From Blakeslea trispora (taxonomy: Eukaryota; Mucoromycota; Mucoromycetes; Mucorales; Choanephoraceae): a stretch of DNA of 64,000 nt. The notes beneath the pieces were generated by a model, which was not told the origin of the DNA, made no database searches, and saw only the letters and a list, made by a program, of their open reading frames with translations. The stretch spans positions 62,001 to 126,000 of the forward strand of contig JAIWNE010000090.1 of assembly GCA_025331445.1 (NCBI GenBank), given 5' to 3'. A program made the translations under genes and the position numbers. Shown here in pieces: positions 31,842 through 44,927 of this stretch (its first letter is position 1; every line of letters begins with the position of its first letter).

Positions 31842-34800
31842 ATGATGCCTTCTCATGATGATACCCAACACACAATGACACTCTCTAGTGCAGATTATGC
31901 ACTCAAAGTCATCTTTAGTCAATTTGAACATGTAGCTGATGTCAAAATGACACTTATTCTCAATATGGGCGTGGTAAAGCAAAAAGAACGACAACACAAC
32001 TATCAACATGACAAAATAAAATAAAATAAAAAGTGTTGCTTTCTCTCTCTTAGGATACCGACGTCGATTTGAAAAAGTTGTTGGGTCATGGAAGTGATGA
32101 CCATTTTGATAGGCTGATCTGTTCATTAGCTTCACTGGCTGCTACACAACAAAGTGCAGTGATTGATGCTGTCATGCGTTGGAGAAAGCTAAAAGTAGAA
32201 CCTTTAGATCCTACCATCATTAAGCGTGTGAGGTAAACAAAGAAACATAAAGTATGCTTGATATCAACCTCTGTTTCATTAGTGAATCAGCTCCTCTTTC
32301 TCGTAGTAAAGAAATACAATCTGTTTTAAAAGAAAGACAATCTGTAAAGTGACTATGCTTGAATCGAATTCAATTGGCTGACCATTTTTTTATTAGTTGG
32401 CTTCTGTCTTTATTCTATGTCGCACCTTGATTGAAATCATTCGAAGATTGACACCTGGATCCTTACCAGATGATTTAGGTGAAAATCTAGAAGAAATCGT
32501 ATTTAATCAATTGAAAAAAGCGGATCCGTAAAGTGGTTCAAGAAAAAAAAGTTCTCTTCACTCATTAACTTTTCCTTATTAGTGACGCTATTAAACGCTC
32601 CAAGAATCGAACAGCCAGTATGGACTTGTTTGCAGAATTGATAGGTGAATTATCCAACATTCGATTCGCTTCCGTCAGTGATCGATTCATTGCCGAACTC
32701 GAGAAATACAACAGTCAGACGATCATGAAGGAACGTCAGGGACATATGGAAATGTTGATCAAAGGCATGCGTTACCTCAAAATCAAAATCTATCCTCTGG
32801 ACGCCTTGGAAGAAACGGCTGACTTCCTGTCTAGTTGTGCTCTCTTTTTCAAGAATGCCCATGGTGCTAAAGTCAAACATACCTATGCTCGTCTCTTTAC
32901 CCAACTCTTGTTGCCGATCGCTAAAGTAGCGATGGCCGAAGTCAACTTTCCTTCATGGGCTAAAGCAGTTGATCTCATGTACCCTCGTGCTCTCAAAATG
33001 ACCTTGAAGCCCAGGCATGTTTTGGCGGGCTATCCATTGGTCACTACCCTGTTATGTGTCAGTCGAAAAGAGTTTTTCTTGACCAATTGGACCTCTGTCC
33101 TTGAAAGTTGTTATCAGAAATTAAACAAGGTAAACAAAAGATAGTATATTGTTTGACATCTGGATTTATCGTTTCGGGGTAGGATAAATATACCCGCTCG
33201 ATGGCTTTAGGTTGTATTTCAAGATTGACTTGGACCTATCTTTTCCGTTGTGTGGAAAGTACACCCAATACATTCAAACGACTCGACACCATCATCAAAA
33301 CCATCTTTCCACCCTATCGTCGGGCCGTCCATCCTTCCGATACACCCTTGGACCATTTTATCTTGATCACTTATTTTGCCTTGATGCGGGACTTGGAGGC
33401 AGGCACCAAAAAAGTCTTGTTCTATCTCTTGAACCATACGGATCAATCTCATAGTTGGGACACGATCAATCCAGAACGCATGATCATTGCCCTCTCTGCC
33501 TTTCGTTGCCTACTGCATGATCTCGAACAAAACCGAACCAAACCTCCCTTTCCAGATCAGATCGACATGACCTTGGCCGAGATCCCCATGGCCACAGCCA
33601 ATGTCTTTTCAGCCCCGATTCGCGCTCTCAAGCCAGAAGTGACCGATCGAGTGGAAGAGATTGTGAGCAAGACATGGACCAGTCTGGACCAAACGCTAGG
33701 TCGACTCTGGGTCTTGGACGAAAAGAACATCATGATCCGAACCATCGTTCAATCCCCACCCTTATCCCCCACCTTGCCCAACATGGCCACCTCAAGCTCC
33801 ACTCAGACCAATAACTATGTCCCCCCTCTCTTTAGTGAAAACGGACCTCAGATTCACCATCAATACCCTACTTTCTCTGTCTCGTATACCAAGGACAAAC
33901 AAGTCTATTTTGATGTCATCAGGACCATTCTGGACGGCATGCCTCGGATCATGCCTGCCGGTATCCCGTTACGTACCATGGTCGATATGTTGTCTCGATA
34001 TACAGTTCATACAGATCCAGATATCATTCAGTCTGCCTCTCAGGCCTTGTTGAGGATGGCTGCTCAGATTGATGGACAGACGGTCGTCATGGGCTATTCT
34101 CAATTTATCTGCAAGATTGAAGACAAGTTTTCAGATGTCCTTCAGTCACTTGCGCATGGTCTCAGTCAAGAAGACAACAAACCACAACAAGGTGGGATCT
34201 TTAAGCTCTATGTGGATCTGTTGGCTATCTGGGTTCATCAGCTGGAAGAGACATCTGGGCTGGAAAGACCGATGAATGCGGATGCACGTGATTCTGTCGA
34301 GATGAATCTAGGCAAGTTACGTAGTCTGATCAAAGAAATCGAGGCTACCGGTCTGCTCTATCTCTGTCATCAATCGGCCACCATGCGTCGATTGGCCATT
34401 CAGATATTCGAAAAGGTCTCTCAACTGAAAGAACGGATGCAACTACCTTATCAGACACAACCTGCTGAAACCTCCATGATGGACATGTTGGAATGTATCG
34501 ATCCCAAGGACTTGGTATCTTCCACCCTAGAACGTAAAGTTGGGACCTTGATTCAGCTGGCTACCAGTGATCACCCATCCGACATGACACTCTGGTATCA
34601 ATGCTTACCTGAACTGTTTAAACAGTTGCTTGAAAAGTTCCCCCAAAGTACAGCTGAATGTCGACACAACATCTGTCAACGTCTGATTCAGATTCAACCT
34701 CATATTGCCGTCTGGATTGAGACGATCAAGGCCAGTGGAACCACAGGTACCCTCAGTATGGCCAAGAACGCCCATCATCATCCTAAAGCAGCCAATCAAG

Positions 34801-37800
34801 AGACCATGGAACAGTGGCGTATCTATCTGATCTTTGCCTGTGCTACCATGGTTCCTACTGTGGTCGAAGCCCATCCTTCTCTCAATCTACCTCTCTGGCA
34901 TGTCGGTCGAAAGGGACCCCCTCAGATCCAGCAGATCCAAAGCCCTCGAGATCTCTTTCGGTTGATCTTGCCTTACTTGACCTGTGAACAAAAACAGATT
35001 CGTACCTTTGCCATTGAAGGACTAGGCAGTATTCATCCTCAGATGTATCCCTTATTGATGATCGAGCTAGAGGCCTATATCAAGATGGTCCTGGACGATG
35101 GTAAACAACGAAACAATCAAAAGCCCTATCAAAACAAACGAAGCAAGAAACATGATCGACTACGTATCTCTCTGATGCACCTTCTGGATTTAACAGTTCA
35201 TTGTTTATCTCAGGACTGTCTCAAGGATAAACATCTGATGAACAGTCTGATGAGTTACATCAAGGAGACCAAGTCGTTCTTGATGGATTCAGAGGTCCAG
35301 CTTGAATGGGAATATCAACGGTTACGTATCTATCTCTGTGGGCTGGTCGATCAGTTATATGACAAGTTGCTCAAGTTGGAACAGGAGGATGTGACGTTGT
35401 TTATGTCATTCGAGACTCGTTTGAGTCTCTACAAGATGTTTGAAGAATGGTGTGGGTATGGATTGGTGGCCAAGACGGCTCAGCAGAGAGAGGCCATGAT
35501 GGTACGGGATGTGTTGGAACAATGTAAGGATCCCAAGGAACGTGCGTTGGTGACACAGTCCATTGAAGAAGATAAAAAGGCATTGGAATTGGCTTCCCTC
35601 AATGCTATGGCCACACTTTGTGTAAGTGATCTTGTTTTGCTTTAAAACCTAAACTCATGTTTTTTTTTCTAGCGTGGTCCATTATATGCTTATTTAGGTC
35701 AAAAAAAGGCAAGACAGGCCATTATTCAATTTGATACATTAAATGTATTGAAATGGATTGATGCTACCTTTGAAAGTCGAGAACCCAAATATCATGTCAT
35801 TGCAAGGTAACAGTGCCTCAATAAAATAAGAAGATTAGACTAAATCATTCTCTAGACGTGCCTTGGAGGCTGTCATGATGTACAATCAAGATCAAAGTTT
35901 GTTATTGGATGATATCATTGAACAATGTTATGCTGGCAACCCCAAACTCGAATTTACACAAGGCTATTTCCAAGCCTTGGCCAGTATTGTCACTCAATTT
36001 GAAGATTATCCATGCCATGTCCATCAAATTATCAGTCTAGCCCTCTTCAAGACGGGGGACGGCAAGAAACTCATTCGAAAGACAGCCATTCAACTCTTGC
36101 GATGTCTTGAAGAACGCGTGTTTGATGACTCGTGTGCTAAAGAATACGAGATTGGTATCACCAGTAGCCTACCTGCCATCTATAAACATACCCAACAACT
36201 CTTATCGGCTCGTCTGGCCCTTGATCACCCTGAACAAACCTTTGCGATCCTTTCAGAACTCACACAACGCTTTGAGCATATCTCACCCAACTCGCAACGT
36301 GAGGTCTTGACCTACATGATCCCCTGGTATCGTAAGGTTGACCTGATGGTGGGCCCTCATGATACGGAACTGAGTGCCTCGGCCTATATGGTCTTGTCCA
36401 ATCTGTATTATCTGACCGTTAAGTTTGGTGATATCTACGTCAAGGAGACAGCAGCCCTTTGGAGCCAGCTGGTTGAATATGGACGTAATGTGCATGCTAT
36501 CATCATGTTCATGTTGGATATGGGACAAGAGCTTCGCAACCCTTGGTTTCTGATCCATGCTAAACGCGTCTTTGTCTGTCTGGGCCGTACGCATGCGTTT
36601 GTGGCCGTGACGGAACGGATTGTGTCTGAAATCACACCACGCGCCATGGTGCCCCAAGTGAAAGAAGTCAGTCGTCATCATCATCATGCGTTTCCTAGTT
36701 TGTTTATAGCCGATCTGACCAAGGTTCTGGCGGATTATCCCAAAAAGCCCGTGTTCTCTCGAGGTCAATTGGCCATGGTGGTCTTGGTGGATTTGGCGAT
36801 TGAGGCAGGTGCTGATCTAGCTCCTCATTTACCTTTGTTGCTGCACTGTATCTTTGTTCAATTGGACCATTTGACCAGTATTGTCTGTGACCAGTCTCGT
36901 TGCTTCTTGATCAATTTGATGCATTCGATTGTCGTTCGACAACAAGATGAGTCTCATGCCAATGCCCTGGAGATCATTCATTGGTTGATGCAGAAGGAAG
37001 GCAAACGATTATGGGCATATGAAAACATCACGGCAAACCAACGTCGGATCGGTAGTGCAGAGGCCTTGTATGAGCTACTGAAAAAAGTCGTAGACGTCTT
37101 TTCTCATCAGGACCCTGATTTACGTCAACGATGGGGCGAAACAGCTTTGAAATGGGCTACCTGTTGTTCTGTGCGTCACTTGGCCTGTCGATCATTTCAG
37201 TGTTTCCGTGCCTTGATGCCTCATTTCAATCATCACATGTTGGCCGATATGTTGGCTCGTCTGTCCAATACCATGGCAGATCCTTCTCCCGAAATCCGTG
37301 GGTTTGCTTTAGAGATCATCTTGACGCTGATTGATGTGGCTCGTGCAATGGATAGAGCGACCATTGCTCAGTTTCCTCAACTCTTTTGGGCCGCTGTGGC
37401 CTGTCTCTATAGTCCCTTTGAATCAGAGCATGGTGAGGGGTTGGTGTTGTTGACGGTCGTGTTGGATAAATTGGATTTTACAGAGAGTTTAGCAGACAGT
37501 TTTCCCAAGAATTGGTCGAGTGAATTTGATGGTCTCCAACCCTTGTTGCTCAAGGGACTTCAGTTTACATCAGCAGAAAAGGATACCTTCCGTCTCCTTC
37601 AGTCCATTTCGTTATACGATAATCTCGCCTTGATTGATCCTACCGAGACACGCCTCATGTATCTCTTGCTCGGCTGTCTACCTCGTTTGCTACATGGTCT
37701 AGATCATGAAACGATTGATGCAGAGGCATTGGAATTAGCCACGACCTTGACCAAGCTCTGTGAGAATTATGGTCTGGTCAGCATTCAACGGATCTTGACG

Positions 37801-38499
37801 ACGTATCCCATTCAAAAGGCTAAATTTCAAGAAGATTATCTCAAGCAAATCTTGGGGAGTATGCGTGATGTCTTTTTGAATCAATACAGTCGTGAGGCCT
37901 TTATGTTCTGTCTCTTGATGGTCAAGAACAAGCTTGGGTTTTATCCTGAAAAGACCTTGTTGATGGTAGAGAACTTGGTGCCTTATATCACCGGTCAAAT
38001 GTTTCAACCGCCTGTCTCGATTGATATTGTGGCACTTGAACCTCTCTTACAACTGGTGCCTACTGAATTCTCGGATCGTGCCTTGGCCATCTTGAACAGT
38101 GGGATCGAGACCCTGAGTGCCTCAGAAGGAGAAGCTGAAGAACTGATTTGGGGACACGTTGGGTTTAGTTCGGCTGCCAAGACGACACGACATAATATTC
38201 ATGCTGTTGTTTTTGAATGTTCTTCCTTGATCAATGAAGCGCCGATTGAACACGATATTCAATTCTCTGTAGAGGATGTATCTTTATTGACAGGTGAGAT
38301 GAAGCCCATGGTAGAAACAAAGCCTTTGGTGCTGCCTATGCATTCGACAACCATGAACACCAGTGCCAATTATGGCGATGATTTGATGAATGCACTCAAG
38401 GATCTAGATGATTTCTTTAATGAAGAAGGTGAACCTGCCTCACCTCAATCAAGTCAATTATACATGATGGATTCTTTTGAACAGACATCTCATGCTTAA
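31842..38499 (+). CDS. Cell morphogenesis protein, Furry/Tao3/Mor2 family
   Basis: Giant HEAT-like scaffold of the RAM/MOR network that works with NDR kinase and Mob2 to control polarized growth and cell separation. About eight exons, near 2,090 residues, at the short end for fungi (2,100-2,500). The N-terminal family region reads YALKVIFSQFEHVADVKM, GHGSDDHFDRLICSLASLA and ...AIKRSKNRTASMDLFAELIG. Large exons at 33183-35622 and 35857-38499 carry the central part (MALGCISRLTWTYLFRC; TFAIEGLGSIHPQMYP; ARRALEAVMMYNQDQ) and the C-terminal part (LEIILTLIDVARAMDR; YLLLGCLPRLLHGLD). Introns in the 5' third are 50-75 nt. It shares a 223-bp promoter with the WD40 gene and ends 14 nt before EMC5's stop. 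Confidence 0.95.
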
Positions 38500-38513
38500 A
38501 TTATTATTATTTT

Positions 38514-39035
38514 TTATTGAATATGGCGACTTTGTTGTGCCTGAGTTGATTCGACTTTGCGATGATTAAATGTAATAAAAGAAGGTCTTGTATCGATTTT
38601 ATCAATGGTCCTATAATGCCCACCCCTTTAAATTTTAGAAGACCATCTTTTTTTTTTCATGTATCTATTTCTTACATCTTGACCACTTCTGTTTCCATTC
38701 CAATTGGTTTGAACGCGTCTGCTGATAAAATAACACCCAAAAGAGCTACGAAAGCAGATACTAAACATTCGATGGTCATCTATAGATTGTTATTTTTAAT
38801 ATCAAGTTGAGGCCCGAAAACAAATCATGTCATTACTTCAATAGGTAATTTGGTATCGATTTCATCTACTGCTTTCACATAAGCGAGATCTAGGGAAACA
38901 TGATGTTGAGCATCACTTTTTTTGTTTGTCATCTTTTAAATTTCCCATACGTTCATAAGTGGAATAAGCTGAATGAGCAAGAAAAAGAGCACCTAAAATA
39001 CCCAATAATTTGCCTGTCTGTTGAGAGATGCTCAT
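38514..39035 (-). CDS. EMC5: ER membrane protein complex subunit 5 (MMGT family)
   Basis: Part of the EMC insertase that inserts membrane proteins at the ER. Four short exons, about 112 residues (family 110-140). Exon 1 is MSISQQTGKLLGILGALFLA with the first membrane span and HSAYSTYE. After an intron ending CCCTAG, exon 2 gives LAYVKAVDEIDTKLPIE. Exon 3 (from about 38792) is the second span, TIECLVSAFVALLGVILSAD, then FKPIGMETEVVKM. Exon 4 (TIDKIDTRPSFITFNHR) matches the family's conserved C-terminal PSFxxFNHR. Exons are too short for a simple open-frame scan, so this gene is easily missed. It is packed between the Furry stop (14 nt away) and prefoldin 3 (88 nt away). Confidence 0.85.
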
Positions 39036-39123
39036 TCGAAAAAGAAAAAGAAAAAATAAAGAGAGATATAGAGTGAATGGGATTTTTTTTATTATTAAAG
39101 ATCCGTTTCCTCTTTATTTTTTT

Positions 39124-39869
39124 TTAAGCAGTGGCTTCAACTGAAGTAGCTTGTTCACGTAATAAACGTCTTTGCTTTACATCCCAATTATAAACACGAG
39201 CTGTATTGACTTCCATAGTTGTGATTTGTGATCTAAGGAATTCAAGGTCTTCTAATGTATTCTTTAGTGAATTTTTAGCTGTATCCAATTTAGAAGTCAA
39301 CAAATCCTTGGCTTCTTCAAATGTATATTCAAGCATAACATTGGCCTAAACAAAAAAAAAAATGGTCAAACAACTCGCTCGATTTATCCGTCATTTTTCT
39401 TTCTCTCACTACTTACACCTAACCAGAGGTACACTGTACCTGAAGCTTCTACTTTAGCCTTGGCATATAATGTATCATTTAATTCGAAATCAGTATAAAG
39501 AGGCTCTTCTGTCTCTTTCTTTTCTGTCAACAAGTCGACCATGGCAATCGTCTTTTCAATCTCGGGTATCTTTTCTTCCAATACTTTTCTACGTTGAAGC
39601 AAGTTGATTTCCATAAACTTGTATTTACTAAATAATGGTGTGAATAAGGACGTCTATGTGACACTTGTGTAGTTTTATACCTGATGGCTTCTTGGAATTT
39701 CTTTAATACAACTTCAACAGGTTCGGCTTCAGAGACATAATCTTCAACGCGTTCCTTGAAATTGTTTTGTTTTAAACAAGCTGTTTGTTTTCTGTATTCA
39801 ATAACTACTTACTACAAAGGGAGAACTGGGAATACCACGAGGGTTGGTTTCTAGTTTTTGTTCACTCAT
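39124..39869 (-). CDS. Prefoldin subunit 3 (VBP1/Pac10)
   Basis: Alpha-type subunit of the cytosolic prefoldin hexamer that passes unfolded actin and tubulin to CCT. Four exons, about 190 residues. The N-terminus MSEQKLETNPRGIPSSPFV leads into ERVEDYVSEAEPVEVVLKKF (first coiled-coil helix), FMEINLLQRRKVLEEKIPEI, then the beta-hairpin core PLYTDFELNDTLYAKAKVEA and VYLWLGANVMLEYTFEEA, ending with the second helix (KNSLKNTLEDLEFLRSQITT) and ARVYNWDVKQRR, the conserved prefoldin-3 signature. ATG 39869-39867 is the first in frame. It runs in tandem with EMC5 downstream. Confidence 0.95.
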
Positions 39870-41151
39870 CGTTAAAGGTGATGAAAGTTAAAAATAAGAA
39901 TCACTCTTGTCAAAAAAACAAAAAAAAAAATTAATTGACGGAGTTGTAATTTTTTTTTTTATCTAGCTTTCTCGCATTTTTGTTGCTATGTAAAAGAGGG
40001 GGTTTAGTCTTTAACAATTTATTTACAAGTGGAATTCTCTGAGATTGATAGTTTAGTTGTTTGAGAAGATAAAAGACAAGGAAATGAGATGGTTTGATTC
40101 AGTTTCAAATTAGCATTGCTGTATTCAATTGATGAAATCGAATTCGATATAAAAATGCAGTCTTCAAAACGCATAACCTTTAAATTCGTCAAAGTTCATT
40201 GGACAATGGAACAAGGATGCCCTTTTTTTTTGGGTTCTTGTATTCTGTTAAAAAGGCCTAAAACTGTCCAACAGGATTCAACAAAGATGTGTCGAGAATA
40301 AAAATTGAGTAAAGAAGCAAACATGCTACAGTATCATCTTTATTATTTAACCAAAACGCAAGCTATAATTTATAGAATTTCAAATCTCGACTTTGAGGCT
40401 TTCTGACGATGATCCACATCGATATTTATAAAAGGAAGGGCTCCACCATCTTGAAGAACCGAACAACATTCAATATTGAACAATCAATACCTTATTTCAT
40501 GGTATTTCAATAATAATCGAGATTGTTTGTTTAAAGCTAAAGAGGGAGGTCATTCTCATGTTTTTTACAATTGCTTGGGGACTCATCGAAAGAGAAAGAG
40601 ACAGAGAAAAAGCTGATTCTTCAAACATTCACCTTTCCTTTTGAATGCGTGTGTATATGATCAACTTTAATAGAAAGAGAGATAGGCTGGAGGGACAGAA
40701 AACACCTTTTTTTTTTTAATATATTAATAGAGTGAAAAAGATGATGTTTTTCCTTTTTGAAGATATTGCAAGGATCTTCATCTCCAAAGTGTACTACGGT
40801 AGTACAACAAGAATGAGCACATACTCGTTTTCCTTTTCATCTCATATCACACAACTAAAACAAGTTATTATTTGAGTTCATGTCTAGTTCTTTTTTTTTT
40901 ATTGACCCACTTTACAATACTAATCCCCTTTTGGTTGTAAAGACTAGAAGAACAAAGAAAAAAAAAAGAAGGCTAAACATAATGAAAGGATGAAATTACA
41001 TAGGCTCTTATTTTTTTTTTGGTTCATTTTAAAGATATTTTGTTGTTGTTGTAATAATAGTGGGAAGGAGAAAAGGAATAATAATAATAATATATAATAA
41101 AAAAAAAACTACACTATAGCCTTAAGAAAAAGATACAAGCTAAATTTTACT
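39870..41151. other. Intergenic, no gene seen
   Basis: AT-rich 1.3 kb. Contains the palindrome TGTACTAC-G-GTAGTACA (40790-40806) and an (AAT)n stretch near 41078-41095. No coding or RNA gene recognised. Confidence 0.5.
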
Positions 41152-43080
41152 TTAATGAGACTTCTTATATACTCTAAGACCATCTTCCTTTTGGTCCTTC
41201 TTGATAGCCAAACCAAGTTGGTCATTCTCAGAATCAAAAGTGGTGTAGAAAGCATTAGTCAAACTGGTACCAAAGACCCAATCACGATCGGAGCTACCAC
41301 GAGTGATCTTGGTTTCACAACAATCACGATCAGCATCAACAGTAGCAATCCAATATTTGGCTGGCAATTCAACAATGTGGTCTTCAAGAGTCAACTTGAG
41401 GGCAGGCAACTTTTGAGCATCAGAACACTTGATCAAGTAGTTCTTGGTAGAGCTTTGGTATTTACCACCAAACTTGGCATGGAATTTATCGGCTTGGTCA
41501 GGAGGCATGGTGATGTAACTTGTGGCAGTAGAGATAGAGGCAATGGCATTCTTTTGTTGTTCCAAACGCAAATCACCAAAACCAGCATGACGAATACAGA
41601 CATCCCAGTTCTTGGCAGAACCATCTTCTGTATCGGCCAAACGAAGGTAGTTGACATCACCCTTGATGATGGATGTATCAACACCACCAATCACAAGGTA
41701 ACCGGCTGGTTCTTCATTGTCTTCGTTGTTGTGACGCTTGCTCAAGTCAGAAGAACGACGCTTGAGTGTACCGAAACCACCACCACTGATGCTACCACCA
41801 ACACCAAAGCCAGTGTTTGTGTTGGCGTCAGTAGCAGGTAAAGTGCCATCAGTAGGTGTACCGGCGACGGGCTCAGTAGCATTGGCATTGACAGTACCAG
41901 ATTGAGCGAATCCATTGTCGTCACCACTCGATTGAACGTACATACCGAATTGAGAACTGGAAAGACCACTACCGGATTGGTAAGCATTTGTGACAAAAGC
42001 GGAATCACTAAGAGCTACATCACGCTTGGCCAAACTGCTAGAGGAGGAGGTGTGGTATTTAGAGGTACTGGAAAAGTCAACAGATCGACCGAGACCAAGG
42101 TAACCATCTAAAAAATAGAACAAGGTTAATATCAAATATGTTTTCTTATTTTTAACACTTTACCGAAACCCGTGGCGAAACCAGACATACGGTAAGCACC
42201 ACCGAAAGGCATGTCTTCAACAGTCAGACCAGCAAATTCAATCTTATCAGTATAGATATGAGTATCTACACAAGAATCACCGTATTCAACAGAGAATTTC
42301 TTTCCGGTAGAATGAGCAGTAGAAGATTTGAGAGCATAGTAACTACAACGACCACGACAGTTCTCGGTCTTACACTAAAGAGGAGTCAGTAAAGAACAAC
42401 TAAACTATTTCTAATCACTTACTCTAGAACCACGAACCCAAGAGTAACCAGTCGCTAATTTAAAAATAATGAAATTAAGTACAACCTGAGAAAAAAATAG
42501 AGAGAGAAAGGGGGAAAGGGGGGGGGAAAAGATTTCATTCATTTTTACTTACTGGTATCAAAGGCAAAAGTGAATTCTTGAGCGGGAGTACCGATCTTTA
42601 CTTTACCAGCGAGCTATAACAAAGAAAATAATTTTAATTTCAAAATCTAAATGACAAAGAAATAAGAGAGAGAGAGAGAAAAGCAACAAGTAACACACAC
42701 ACACACACATATATAATTCTTGATTTCTTTTGGACTATAAATAAATCATGTGTGCGCCTGTACGTGCATGTCATTCTAATCACTTCATTAAATTATATAT
42801 TTGTGTGTGTATCCTATTCTTTGTTGACTCATAAAGGTTGTTCATCTAATAAAAAAAAAAGAGGTTTTCTTTGTCTCTCTCTCTCTCTATTTCTTGTTGT
42901 AACTTTTTTTTTTTTTTGAAAAAAGATCTTTACCACACCGTTGTTGAGTTCTTTACCAGCGGCCTTATAAATGTCACCATTATCGGTACGCTTGTAAAGA
43001 GGAATAGTGATAGGTTCGGCTGAGACAGCGTTGAGTGCAATTTGAGCAAGTGCTGCAAGGCAGAAAATAGTTGTACGCAT
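41152..43080 (-). CDS. Secreted pepsin-like (A1) protein lacking a catalytic aspartate
   Basis: Six exons, about 500 residues. Signal peptide MRTTIFCLAALAQIALNAVS, then a short propeptide ending LYKR. The A1 fold is clear: GKVKIGTPAQEFTFAFDT (first lobe), YSWVRGSRC, FSVEYGDS (flap), TGFDGYLGLGRS, AGYLVIGGVDTS and DWVFGTSLTNAFYTTFD. The first active-site motif reads D-T-T instead of D-T-G. The second reads S-T-A (AIASISTATSYITM) where D-T/S-G is expected, so the second catalytic Asp is replaced by Ser. Proteolysis is therefore unlikely. Between the lobes lies a roughly 130-residue Ser/Gly/Asn-rich insert with dibasic sites (SLAKRD, TLKRRS, LSKRH). Introns carry microsatellites. A surface or binding role is possible; function unknown. 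Confidence 0.88.
42665..42888. repeat. Microsatellites in intron 1 of the protease-like gene
   Basis: (GA)n near 42665-42679, (CA)9 near 42692-42709 and (TC)n near 42872-42888, all in the 300-nt first intron, unusually long for this window. Confidence 0.8.
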
Positions 43081-44926
43081 AGTTGTTGTTTTTTTCAGTT
43101 GTGAGTGTATAAAAGACTGGAAAGGGTAATTAATTGAGTTTCTCTTTTTTTTTGTTTATTTCTATTGTTGAGGTCGATCAAAAAAAAAAATTGTCGAGGT
43201 TTGATTTGACTCTAAAGGAGCGGTGTCTAGCACTTGCAAAAAAAAAAAAAGAAAAAAAAAAGAGAGAGAAAAAGAGGGCTGAAATAAAAATAAGAGAAAA
43301 GAAAAAGAAAAAGAAGAAAGAGTGGAGGGATGTTAAAGAAAGAGAGAAAGGGGGGAGGAGTTTGCTGAATTTATAAATATAGGTTACTCTTCTAAAAGGG
43401 AAACGAATATCGAGGGGAGTTTCAAAAAAAGAAAATAAATCCACTTTTTTCAACGCATTTGATTGGTAGGAAAAACAGGTCGAGCTGTCTTGGAAGTTAA
43501 TTAACATTTGTGTTTCTATAAAAAAAAAAAAAAAGTGCCTGGATTCTTTACGTAGCACTCCTTATGTGTAACCACTATCATAAGATAGGCTACATTAGCA
43601 CCATTTACAACATCATCAATTTACTCTTTTCTATCTCCGTTCTCTTGATAAAGTGTAATCATTGTTCTCAGTAAGGAATAGTATTTGTCGAAAAAAAAAA
43701 TAAAAGCATCAAAACTCTCTTTGCTTTACTCGATCTTGAATAACCTCAAGACCATTTTTTTTTGACACTAAACAAGTAGCAAATCATCTTTTTAAAAATA
43801 AAAAAGTAAAGAAAATTCAGCTCCAATTTTCCCTTTTACGATCAGAACCGTTGACCAAAAATAGACCGATCTTGAAGGCTGTTTTTTTTTCCTGTATATA
43901 CTCAATAAAAAGGTGCTCGAGCTATATCTTAAATTTTACAAGATTTTGCTTTTTGCTTTTATCTTCCGCTTATTCTTTTTCCCTCTCTTTTTTTTTTTCT
44001 TTTGAAATACAATTTTCGGGACTAAATGATAATAATCAGAATAACCCTCATTGTGTTTAATATAAACAAAGCTTTTTTTTGTTTTTCAAGAAACAGCGGA
44101 AAAAGTACAAGAATGTAGTAAATGCAGACCCAAAAAATAGATACATTTATATCATCAAAATAGATTGAATCGCCACAAGAAAAAAAAAGAAATGTAACGG
44201 AACTAGAGTACAATAGAACCAAGAATGATCTAGCCACACATTTTACCTCTATATCGAATTAAAACCATCATCTGTACATCAAATCCTTGACCTTTCTTTG
44301 CGTCATGAATGACCATGACAAAATATTTTGGGAAAAAAAGCAAAACTAGGTTTATATCAATATAAAAAGAAATGATCCACGAGCCCCATTCTGTTCAAGA
44401 CATAATTTAGCCAATGTCAGTCTTGTAGTTCCTAGAGATAAATTAATGCAATCAATTTGTAATCTAGACAATCTTTAGATTTCACTAGCCACTCTTTGTT
44501 CCATTTCCTTTCGGAAATTTGGTATAAAATAAAACTCCTTGTAATCTAAAAACTATACTTTCATTGTTTCATGTTATATAATTGCATATCTTTACTTGTA
44601 AACCCAATGCCTTGGAAATCAAACAATTCTATTGCTCTAAAGGAATCGTATGACTGTAATTAATTATTCTTAATCTTGCCTTTTATGACAAAAGCTTGGC
44701 TACAGCTGCCTTTGAAATAAGTAAAAAAAAAAGGGTATTAAAGTTGTTCCACTTTTTATTGTGGATACATTTCCGAGAAAGTAAAAGAGGGTTCCGTGCC
44801 TTTCTTTTTTTTTTTATTCCTTGTATTATTATTATTATTATTATTTGTTAGATGGGAAAAGTAATTCAAACAGTCATCAAACTGTTGAATGGAACAATAA
44901 GCAAAAAAAAATCGAGGAGATGATGG
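43081..44926. other. Gene-free AT-rich region with purine/pyrimidine tracts
   Basis: The upstream region of the protease-like gene holds long A/G-rich tracts (43230-43350) and further 3' an (ATT)7 run near 44824-44845. Open frames here are low-complexity only. Confidence 0.5.
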
Positions 44927-44927
44927 T

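Noticed and set aside
36283..36768. 161-codon minus-strand frame
   Set aside because: Shadow of the Furry/Tao3 coding exon on the other strand.
43134..43558. Overlapping Lys-rich and Phe-rich frames upstream of the protease-like gene
   Set aside because: Simple purine/pyrimidine tracts read on both strands, not a gene.
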